Shown: positions 1 through 5,642 of the stretch, piece by piece
Position numbering within the stretch: position 1 is the stretch's first letter
How the letters are laid out: each line of letters begins with the position of its first letter
Made by a program: the position numbers and the translations under genes
The notes under the pieces: generated by a model
The model's input: the letters and a program-made list of their open reading frames with translations, nothing else
Database searches by the model: none
What the model was told of the DNA's origin: nothing
Assembly (NCBI GenBank): GCA_039208045.1
Contig: JBCCRH010000373.1
Span: forward strand, 1-6,167
Source of the DNA: JBCCRH01 sp039208045
GTDB taxonomy: Bacteria > Bacteroidota > Bacteroidia > Chitinophagales > Saprospiraceae
Length of the DNA stretch: 6,167 nucleotides
Direction: 5' to 3'

Positions 1-22
1 CTTCTCGATTTATGGCTGGCTC

Positions 23-100
23 TTTTGCTCTAATACTGCGTTGAAAAGCCTCGCCGATGCTGGGCATCGTCTGCGTTTTTCGCCTTGTCTTAGAGCAAAA
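23..100. repeat. Imperfect inverted repeat, possible dispersed palindromic element
   Basis: The outer arms TTTTGCTCTAA (23-33) and TTAGAGCAAAA (90-100) are perfect 11-bp reverse complements. The centre is a perfect hairpin, CGATGC-TGG-GCATCG (55-69). Between them GAAAA (43-47) faces TTTTC (77-81), so the two halves of about 38 bases align as mirror images with three conserved blocks. The halves also share direct repeats: CTGCGTT at 36-42 and 71-77, followed in each case by GCCT. No coding frame explains the symmetry. It sits about 100 bp upstream of the esterase start. It could be a REP-like or MITE-like intergenic repeat, or a structured leader or terminator of an upstream gene outside the window. 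The true ends are uncertain and may extend beyond the perfect arms. Confidence 0.7.
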
Positions 101-196
101 TCCCCTTGCCAAAATGCGGAACTTATTCTTTGGCTGTTACTTATTGAAATAATTAAACTGGCACATTAGCAGTTCTACTCAGGGCACATTATACGT

Positions 197-1339
197 ATGA
201 CGGATCATTCAACGCAGCTGGACACCAAGGATTCTACACAGAATGCGCTCACTATTGAGCTAAAAACACCCATCCAGACGGATCGGCCTATCTATCTAGC
301 TGGCAACTTCAACGATTGGAATAATAGTGATCAGGCTTTTCAGCTAGAAGCGCTGGATAATGGCAACTTCCAGTATACTTTTTCTAATGCTGCCTTACAA
401 GAATTACCCAACCCAATAGAATATAAGTATACCCTTGGTGGATGGGATTTTGTGGAATTAGATCAACAAGGGAACTATGTAGAAAATAGAAGCGCAAAGC
501 ATGAGCAGGGCTTGGTGCAGGATGTTGTGCCTCGCTGGATGAACGCCCATTTAAAGTTTGACCGGAACCTCCTACCTGATATTCGCATTCTTTCGGAATC
601 GTTCGAAATCCCACAGCTTATCCGCACACGTCGGATTTCGGCCTTGCTCCCTCACGACTACGAGCAATCCGACAAGCGCTATCCGGTACTCTACTTACAA
701 GATGGGCAAAACCTTTTTGACGATTACGCACCTTTCGGAAATTGGGGAGTTGATAAGAAGTTAGCTATTTTGAAAAAAGAAGGATTTGGAGATGTAATCA
801 TCATAGCCATCGATCATGCTGCGGAGAAGCGCATTGCAGAGTTTACCCCTTCTTACCGCACTCAATTGGGTAAAGGAGAAGGCAAAAAGTACGTTCGTTT
901 CCTGGCTGACACCCTAAAACCTTACATAGATCGCACCTTCCGAACGCTACCCGATCGTATCCACACAGGCATTGGAGGAAGTAGTATGGGAGGGCTCATT
1001 TCCATCTATGCGGGCCTAATGTATCCTGAAGTATTTAGTCGGTTAATGATTTTTTCCCCTTCACTTTGGGTGGCCCCAAATATCCATTTCCACGCCATTT
1101 CTTTTGACGCGACGCAGCGTTCAAAAATTTATCTCTATGGGGGGCGCGCTGAAAGCGCTACGATGGAATCCAATATTCGCCGCTTCCAACAAGCCATGGA
1201 AGAGCAAGGCGTCAACGATAATCTAGAATTTAAGGTCGTCATCGACCCTGAAGGCACCCACAATGAGGGGCGCTGGGGACAAGAGTTTCCAGCAGCGATC
1301 AAGTGGCTGTTTTTTGACACAGAAAAATCGGAAAGCTAA
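197..1339 (+). CDS. Esterase-family alpha/beta hydrolase with N-terminal CBM48/CBM20-like domain
   Basis: 380-aa protein, two domains. Residues about 15-110 resemble the carbohydrate-binding/E-set domain of glycogen-associated proteins: AGNFNDWN at 35-42, then a YKYTLGGWDFVE strand near 77-88. Residues about 130-375 form an esterase-D/enterochelin-esterase-like alpha/beta hydrolase (PF00756 type): YLQDGQNLF at 166-174, a WGVDKKL segment, nucleophile elbow GSSMG with Ser263, likely acid Glu319 in GGRAES, and His355 in GTHNEGRW. The triad is complete, so activity on an ester (acyl ester, carbohydrate ester or siderophore-like) is expected; the substrate is unknown. No signal peptide or membrane segment is visible, so it is probably cytoplasmic, which is unusual if the first domain binds extracellular glycan. 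ATG197 is the only ATG after the in-frame stop at 167-169. It is first in a probable three-gene operon, with the aminopeptidase starting 3 bp after its stop. Confidence 0.9.
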   Translation: MTDHSTQLDTKDSTQNALTIELKTPIQTDRPIYLAGNFNDWNNSDQAFQLEALDNGNFQYTFSNAALQELPNPIEYKYTLGGWDFVELDQQGNYVENRSAKHEQGLVQDVVPRWMNAHLKFDRNLLPDIRILSESFEIPQLIRTRRISALLPHDYEQSDKRYPVLYLQDGQNLFDDYAPFGNWGVDKKLAILKKEGFGDVIIIAIDHAAEKRIAEFTPSYRTQLGKGEGKKYVRFLADTLKPYIDRTFRTLPDRIHTGIGGSSMGGLISIYAGLMYPEVFSRLMIFSPSLWVAPNIHFHAISFDATQRSKIYLYGGRAESATMESNIRRFQQAMEEQGVNDNLEFKVVIDPEGTHNEGRWGQEFPAAIKWLFFDTEKSES

Positions 1340-1342
1340 ACC

Positions 1343-2848
1343 ATGAAAATTACGCTTACCAGTACATCACAGCAAACCCCAGAAACGGTTATCATTAGCA
1401 TCGCGCAAGGCGAAACCTATGATTTGGCGCTGGAAGCTGTCGCAAAAGAAATAACGACTTCGCTAGCTACGCTCCAAAATGACTTTAAGGCAGAGCACGG
1501 TGAACTGTTAGTGGTCTACAATAATACCGGGCAGCGCCTTATCTTATTGGGCCTCGGAAAATACCCTGGCTTTGGAGAAATCCTAAAAGCCTATCGTAGC
1601 CTTACTTACAAGTGGCGCAACAAATTGGGCAGTACCATTGGCCTGAGTTTTTTACACCAAAACCTACCTGCTGAAGAAAATGCTACCAAATGGATAGAAG
1701 CAGCAGTGAATGGCTGCTGGCTGAGTACATATCAAATCGGACGTTTTAAGACGAAAAACGGCAAAGAGCATCCCTTCAAAGCCCCCGATGCTACGCTTAC
1801 CATCTTCATTGCTGAAGATCAGCCTACTGCTACCCTCCGAAAAGCGGCAGCAGAAGGTTTGGCTATAGCCGAAACCCAAGGGCGCATCCTCGACCTCGTC
1901 AACGCTCCGGCGAACAAGAAAACGCCACAAGTGATCGGCGAATGGGCAGCTCGATCAGGCCAGACCTATGGCTACAAGGTGCAGGTGCTCGACAAACCTG
2001 CCATTGAAAAGCTTGGTCTGCACGCCTTGCTAGCCGTCAATCGGGGTAGTGAAGATCCCGCCGTGTTCATCATCATGGAATACGTGCCTGATGATATCCC
2101 GGTGGATCAGCTCAAAACAGTGGGGATGGTTGGCAAGGGAGTGACCTTCGATACAGGTGGAGTATCCATTAAGCCGTCTACCAATATGCACTTTATGAAA
2201 AGTGATATGGGCGGTGCTGCTGCGGTACTTGGCACGATGGAAACTGCTGCTAAACTGCAATTACCGGTTCACCTGATAGGGATCGTTCCTGCAACGGATA
2301 ATAGCGTAGGCTCTACTGCCATTAAGCCAAGTGATGTGATTGACTCGTACAGCGGAAAAACGATTGAAATCATTGATACAGATGCAGAGGGGCGCCTAAT
2401 TCTTTCTGATGGCATTGCCTACTTGAAAAAACACTTCTCGCCAGATGTAATCATCGACTTGGCGACCTTGACGGGAAGCGCCGTGCGCACCTTTGGCTAT
2501 CACGCTGCAGCGCTGTTCTCTAATAATGATAGCTTGGCGCAAAAATTACTCGAAGCAGGCCATCAGACGGGGGAGCGCGCTTGGCAATTGCCGATTTGGG
2601 AAATCTATCAGGACCATCTAAAGTCTGATGTAGCAGATATTAAAAATTACAGTGGTCGACCAATCTCGGGTGCGATTGATGCCGCCAAGTTTCTACAGTT
2701 TTTTGTAGATGGGCACCCGTGCTGGGCGCATTTTGATATTGCAGGTGTGGCCTTTGCCGATCAGGAATTTAGTGGTCAAAAAAGCGCGACGGCCTTTGGC
2801 ATTCGTTTGCTGACTACTTTTTTAAAAACAGCTAATCAAGTCATCTAA
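1343..2848 (+). CDS. M17-family leucyl aminopeptidase (cytosolic metallopeptidase)
   Basis: 501 aa, the usual length for PepA-type M17 enzymes, which release N-terminal residues from peptides using two divalent metal ions, usually as hexamers in the cytoplasm. The N-terminal third is the divergent M17_N (macro-like) domain; the catalytic domain starts near LVNAPAN at about 190. All expected active-site residues are present at a constant offset of 5 from E. coli PepA: Lys265 and Asp270 in GKGVTFDTGG, catalytic Lys277, Asp288 in KSDMGG, Asp347 and Glu349 in TDAEGRL, and catalytic Arg351. The signature reads DTDAEGRL rather than the common NTDAEGRL, a conservative change at Asp345. No signal peptide. 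The ATG lies 3 bp after the esterase stop, with an A-rich leader and no Shine-Dalgarno sequence, so it is almost certainly co-transcribed. Its natural substrate may be a dipeptide linked to the ligase downstream, but it could equally be a general peptide-turnover enzyme. Confidence 0.96.
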   Translation: MKITLTSTSQQTPETVIISIAQGETYDLALEAVAKEITTSLATLQNDFKAEHGELLVVYNNTGQRLILLGLGKYPGFGEILKAYRSLTYKWRNKLGSTIGLSFLHQNLPAEENATKWIEAAVNGCWLSTYQIGRFKTKNGKEHPFKAPDATLTIFIAEDQPTATLRKAAAEGLAIAETQGRILDLVNAPANKKTPQVIGEWAARSGQTYGYKVQVLDKPAIEKLGLHALLAVNRGSEDPAVFIIMEYVPDDIPVDQLKTVGMVGKGVTFDTGGVSIKPSTNMHFMKSDMGGAAAVLGTMETAAKLQLPVHLIGIVPATDNSVGSTAIKPSDVIDSYSGKTIEIIDTDAEGRLILSDGIAYLKKHFSPDVIIDLATLTGSAVRTFGYHAAALFSNNDSLAQKLLEAGHQTGERAWQLPIWEIYQDHLKSDVADIKNYSGRPISGAIDAAKFLQFFVDGHPCWAHFDIAGVAFADQEFSGQKSATAFGIRLLTTFLKTANQVI

Positions 2849-2869
2849 CTACCTATAATAACTACTACT

Positions 2870-4084
2870 ATGTCAAAGCCCCTTTCTTTCTTGTGCATCT
2901 CGTGCTATTTCAAAGGCGAAGATTTTCTGCGTGCTTGTAAAGCCGCAGGCAATACGGTTTATTTGCTTACCGCAAAAAACTTGGAACACGCCGCATGGCC
3001 CCGCGAGTCTATCGATGAGGTATTTTATCTTGAAGATGATCAAAATACGCCAGAGCGATTTAGCCAGATGGCTCAAGGCTTAGCCTTCCTTTTGCGCAGC
3101 AAAAAAATTGATCACATCGTAGCCTTAGATGACTTTGATGTAGAAAAGGCCGCTTTTCTACGGGAGAGCTTCCGCATCCCTGGCATGGGCCAAACCACGG
3201 CACGCTACTTCCGCGACAAGCTGGCCATGCGTATGCGCGCCAAGGATGCTGGTATTCCAATTCCACCCTTTACCAGCCTTTTCCACGATCAAGATATTAC
3301 AGACTTTGCCAATACCGTGCCTTCCCCTTGGATTGTGAAGCCCCGAGCAGAAGCTTCTGCCACTGGTATGAAAAAGGTACATACCATGGAAGAGTTGTGG
3401 GAATTTGTACATGGCCTAGGCGACAAGCGCCATGAATACCTAGTAGAGCAGTTTAAGCCTGGTGACGTCTATCATGCCGATTCACTAAGCTATGAAGGGA
3501 AAGTCCTATTCTGCCGCAGCTCTAAGTACCTGAATACGCCTTTCGAGGTAGCGCATGGAGGCGGTATTTTCCGCTCTCAAACCATTGAGATGGGCGGTGA
3601 AGAGGATAAGGCTATTCAGCAAATGACTAAAAAGGTGATGAAAGCTTTTGGCATGCAATCCAGTGCTTCACACACCGAATTTATCCGTGCCCATGAAGAT
3701 GGGCAATTTTACTTCCTCGAAACCTCTTCTCGCGTAGGCGGCGCACACCTTGCCGAGATGGTAGACTATGCCAGTGGTATCAACCTTTGGGCAGAGTGGG
3801 CCAAGTTAGAAACGGCGGTAGCAAAAGAAGAAACCTACCAGCTTCCTAAGCCTAAAACTACCCACGCAGGCATCCTCGTTTCCCTATCGCGCTTCCAGCA
3901 TCCCGACGATTCCAGCTTTGCCGATCCTGAAATCGTCTGGCGTATGCGCAAAGATCATCACATTGGGATGATTGTGCAATCAGATGATCGCGATCGCATT
4001 AAGGGATTGCTAGACCACTATGCGCATCGGGTGTTCCACGAGTTTCATGCGAGTGCGCCGGCGCCGGATAAGCCCACGGCTTAG
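2870..4084 (+). CDS. ATP-grasp domain ligase (carboxylate-amine ligase-like)
   Basis: 404 aa. The fold reads as pre-ATP-grasp Rossmann-like domain (about 1-100; FLCISCYFKGEDF at the start), then an ATP-grasp core. The hinge helix and AGIPIPPF turn lie at 107-134; ATP-binding Lys157 is in WIVKPRAEASATG (154-166), with adenine-contacting YLVEQF at 190-195. Metal-binding acids are Glu270 (HTEF) and Glu284 in LETSSRVGG. The family usually has Glu-x-Asn-x-Arg here; this protein has Glu284-Thr-Ser286-Ser-Arg288, so Asn is replaced by Ser. Enzymes of this type activate a carboxylate as an acyl phosphate and join it to an amine or thiol, giving dipeptides or amides. The size suits a stand-alone ligase; it is too short for cyanophycin synthetase or carbamoyl-phosphate synthase large subunit. 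No signal peptide. Third gene of the operon, 21 bp after the aminopeptidase stop. The product cannot be named from sequence alone. Confidence 0.92.
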   Translation: MSKPLSFLCISCYFKGEDFLRACKAAGNTVYLLTAKNLEHAAWPRESIDEVFYLEDDQNTPERFSQMAQGLAFLLRSKKIDHIVALDDFDVEKAAFLRESFRIPGMGQTTARYFRDKLAMRMRAKDAGIPIPPFTSLFHDQDITDFANTVPSPWIVKPRAEASATGMKKVHTMEELWEFVHGLGDKRHEYLVEQFKPGDVYHADSLSYEGKVLFCRSSKYLNTPFEVAHGGGIFRSQTIEMGGEEDKAIQQMTKKVMKAFGMQSSASHTEFIRAHEDGQFYFLETSSRVGGAHLAEMVDYASGINLWAEWAKLETAVAKEETYQLPKPKTTHAGILVSLSRFQHPDDSSFADPEIVWRMRKDHHIGMIVQSDDRDRIKGLLDHYAHRVFHEFHASAPAPDKPTA

Positions 4085-4101
4085 GGCTGCTCGGGCTAAG
4101 C
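4079..4101. terminator. Inverted repeat at convergent gene ends, possible bidirectional terminator
   Basis: GCTTAG (4079-4084) and CTAAGC (4096-4101) are perfect reverse complements around an 11-nt loop. The left arm contains the TAG stop of the ATP-grasp gene (4082-4084) and the right arm contains the TAG stop of the minus-strand YceI gene (4096-4098). There is no T-run on either side, so this is not a standard intrinsic terminator. The stem is short and could partly reflect two TAG stops facing each other. Confidence 0.35.
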
Positions 4102-4575
4102 TACTTTGCAAGCAATCGTAATCTGCACGGTTTTCCCAACGATAAAGGCGGGGAATTTACTTCCGAGCTGGTAATCCATCCGGTTGATAGAAAAGCTGCC
4201 TGTAAACGTTCCTTGCTGGAAGGTAAAGGGTATGCTTATTTCCTTTGTTGTGCCGAGCATGATAAGATTACCAGTAGCTTGGTAGCCCGTTGCCGTCTTT
4301 TCAATTGCTGTAGACTTAAAACAAATAGTCGGGTACTGCTCCACTGCAAAAAAGTCAGCATTTTTGAGGTGCTCATCGCGCTTGGCGCTTCCCGTATCTA
4401 TCGTATTAGTGCTTACGCAAACGTCAAAAGCAGACGCCCCCAAGTCATCTTCTGAGAAATGAATAGCACCAGTTAGACTACTCAGTGTTCCATTGATCGT
4501 AAGCAACCCTAATTTCTTTATGCTGAAAGAAGCCTCAGAATTTGAAGTATCTACTTTCCATAATTTCGCAGTCAT
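4096..4575 (-). CDS. YceI-like domain protein, no signal peptide
   Basis: 159 aa from ATG at 4575. The whole protein is a YceI-type lipocalin-like beta barrel, a family known to bind isoprenoid or other amphiphilic molecules in a central cavity. Visible hallmarks are WKVDTSNSEASFSIKKLG at 6-23, NTIDTG at 57-62, KRDEHLKNADFF at 65-76 and QYPTICFKST at 80-89, then a GNLIMLGTTKE segment and a hydrophobic end. Many members are secreted, but this one starts directly at the first barrel strand with no signal peptide, so a cytoplasmic location is likely. The frame continues upstream only to a TTG at 4623; the extra 16 residues have no YceI match and overlap the putative promoter, so ATG4575 is preferred. 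It converges on the ATP-grasp gene, stops 11 bp apart. The ligand is not predictable. Confidence 0.92.
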   Translation of the reverse strand: MTAKLWKVDTSNSEASFSIKKLGLLTINGTLSSLTGAIHFSEDDLGASAFDVCVSTNTIDTGSAKRDEHLKNADFFAVEQYPTICFKSTAIEKTATGYQATGNLIMLGTTKEISIPFTFQQGTFTGSFSINRMDYQLGSKFPAFIVGKTVQITIACKVA

Positions 4576-4605
4576 TCTTTTATGTTTTTTGATCAAAGAA
4601 TAGTG

Positions 4606-4613
4606 CAAAATTA
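4606..4613 (-). promoter_or_regulatory. Candidate Bacteroidota -7 promoter element for the YceI gene
   Basis: On the minus strand this reads TAATTTTG, an exact match to the Bacteroidota TAnnTTTG -7 consensus, and it ends 30 bp before the YceI ATG at 4575. That spacing would give a short leader of roughly 20-25 nt. No well-spaced TTG -33 box is visible upstream, and such short motifs occur by chance in AT-rich DNA. Confidence 0.35.
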
Positions 4614-4645
4614 TGTAAGCCAAAAAAGTGGCGCATTAATATAGG

Positions 4646-5002
4646 TTAATAAAAAGGCGCCTCGGAGAAAACGAAGTCCTTTGCCTTCTTATCCATATAG
4701 GGATATTGCCATTCATCATCTTGCCAATAGGATGGCCATTTATGAATTTTAGTATAATCTTTTGGCGTCAAACGATAGAGTTGTACTTCTTCTCCTAGTC
4801 CGTTCTTTAATTTGTACTGCTCAAATCGTGCCTGCATACTTTTGGCCTGGTACTTTTTGGAAATGCTACAAAAATCAGTGAACCCACCATCAGAAGATTC
4901 GTAGTAGATGATGTCAATGATATCGAATTTAGCAAGAAGATAAACATTCAGCAAGACAAAGGCCCAGAAAATAGTTAATAGTAAGAGCACTATTTTTTTC
5001 AT
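4646..5002 (-). CDS. Small membrane-anchored hypothetical protein
   Basis: 118 aa, family not recognised. It begins MKK followed by a strongly hydrophobic stretch at residues 4-24 and then Lys25, a typical signal anchor or uncleaved signal peptide; there is no clear signal-peptidase or lipobox site. The single Cys45 lies well inside the chain. The remaining part (about 25-118) is polar and rich in aromatic residues towards the C-terminus (HKWPSYW, DDEWQYPY), and probably forms a small domain on the outer face of the inner membrane. A clean ATG start, a signal-anchor start and an uninterrupted frame support a real gene. It is minus strand, upstream of and in the same direction as the YceI gene, with about 70 bp between its stop and the YceI ATG, so co-transcription is possible. 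Base composition is more AT-rich than the plus-strand operon. No function is assigned. Confidence 0.75.
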   Translation of the reverse strand: MKKIVLLLLTIFWAFVLLNVYLLAKFDIIDIIYYESSDGGFTDFCSISKKYQAKSMQARFEQYKLKNGLGEEVQLYRLTPKDYTKIHKWPSYWQDDEWQYPYMDKKAKDFVFSEAPFY

Positions 5003-5153
5003 ATAACCGTGATTTATGACTATTTATCAAGATAGCTTTTTTCGAAAGATTGTAAAATAAAGTAAGGCATGTAAACCAGTGAAAATTAGCTTGCACCAGT
5101 CTGCTTGTGTGTTACAAAATGCATATATAATCCATACATATCAGAAGAATTAG

Positions 5154-5178
5154 GCAGGTTGATATATATAATACCTGC
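5154..5178. repeat. Inverted repeat just beyond the FGE-like relic, possible old terminator
   Basis: GCAGGT (5154-5159) and ACCTGC (5173-5178) are perfect reverse complements around a 13-nt AT-rich loop. It lies 10 bp beyond the terminal stop codon of the decayed minus-strand gene (5188-5190), where that gene's terminator would be expected. The downstream minus-strand sequence is only mildly T-rich. The remaining bases of the gap, 5003-5153, are AT-rich and show no gene, RNA or convincing promoter. Confidence 0.35.
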
Positions 5179-5187
5179 ATCGATAAC

Positions 5188-5614
5188 TTATTGCTTTACC
5201 ATCACCACCCGAAATCCCACTCTTGGATAAAGAGGCTCAGGATTATGGATCTTTTAGACTTCGGATGATTTTGAAACTCATAGATTGCCCAGAGTCAAGT
5301 AATTCCCATACATTCCATACAATGTGGTAGGCTCTATATAAGTTTTGCATTTATTGCTTGGCCTTGTAATTATTCTTGTTTTGCTTATTTTGAGCGCCAT
5401 TAGCAGATACTGCATATTGTCCCCCATCTACTGGGAAAGATTTCTCGAAGCCAAAGTTAGCATTAAAAACTTCATTGTAATCTTTGTGATCATCTAAGTC
5501 ATAATTGATAGTCACAGTAAAAAGTAAATGTTCGTATTATTTTTGGGTCAGTAGGCAAAAGGCCGCATCTTCACCTGCTACCTGCTTTTTTTCTGGGTTA
5601 TTTAATCCATGAAA
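5188..5614 (-). pseudogene. Decayed FGE-sulfatase (formylglycine-generating-enzyme-like) domain gene
   Basis: No intact frame exists, but the minus strand keeps family motifs in the right order. VAGEDAAFCLLTQK (5581-5540) resembles the FGE helix with consensus W-x-DAxAFCxWL-x-x-K. KSFPV (5443-5429) resembles the PVG turn. LYGMYGN (5322-5302, one frame) and NVWELL (5314-5297, another frame) overlap at the GLYDMxGNVWEW hallmark. KIIR (5272-5261) matches the RxxRGG strand, and NPEPLYPRVGFRVVMVKQ then TAA (5241-5188) matches the usual GFRVV C-terminus. Most motifs share one frame, broken by TAA at 5539-5537, 5353-5351 and 5245-5243; the LYGMYGN and GFRVV parts lie in a second frame with two internal stops. 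The LPTEAEWEYA segment is missing and the spacing is compressed, indicating deletions. Intact proteins of this fold include formylglycine-generating enzymes and non-catalytic relatives such as gliding proteins; which kind this was is unclear. It fills most of the 640-bp gap between the genes at 4646-5002 and 5643-6167. Confidence 0.65.
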
Positions 5615-5627
5615 TCATTGCAATGAT
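5614..5627. repeat. Perfect 14-bp palindrome downstream of the right-edge gene
   Basis: ATCATTGCAATGAT is identical to its own reverse complement. It lies 15 bp beyond the TAG stop (5643-5645) of the minus-strand gene at the right edge, and abuts the first recognisable codon of the FGE-like relic. As RNA it could form a 5-bp stem with a 4-nt loop, too weak for a confident terminator. It could instead be a protein-binding site or chance. Confidence 0.4.
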
Positions 5628-5642
5628 AAATAAGAAAGTTTA

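Noticed and set aside
124..132. TATTCTTTG as a promoter -7 box for the operon
   Set aside because: It has three bases rather than two between TA and TTTG, and the nearest TTG is badly spaced; too weak to call a promoter.
384..614. Minus-strand frame inside the esterase gene
   Set aside because: It lies entirely within a well-supported coding region, shows no family motif and has low-quality composition; it is a shadow of the real gene. The same applies to the minus-strand frames within 1135-3412 and the plus-strand frames at 558-764, 4213-4455 and 5869-6102.
2870..4084. Calling the ATP-grasp protein a cyanophycin synthetase, carbamoyl-phosphate synthase or glutathione synthetase
   Set aside because: It is too short for the first two and lacks family-specific extra domains; only the general ATP-grasp ligase class is supported.
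4576..4623. N-terminal extension of the YceI protein from a TTG start
   Set aside because: It requires a rare start codon, adds 16 residues with no YceI similarity or signal peptide, and covers the TAnnTTTG element; ATG4575 is the better start.
5003..5187. Search for tRNA, small RNA or CRISPR repeats in the AT-rich gap
   Set aside because: Only one short inverted repeat (5154-5178) and AT-rich runs were seen; no cloverleaf, regularly spaced repeats or conserved RNA motif could be recognised by eye.
5278..5400. Forty-codon minus-strand ORF starting with ATG at 5400
   Set aside because: It contains LYGMYGN but ends abruptly before the rest of the hallmark; it is better read as a frame of the decayed FGE-like gene than as an independent small protein.
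5351..5536. Open minus-strand stretch of 61 codons plus stop, possibly starting at GTG 5515
   Set aside because: It has no ATG or leader, lies in the same frame as the flanking FGE fragments and contains KSFPV in the expected place, so it was merged into the pseudogene.
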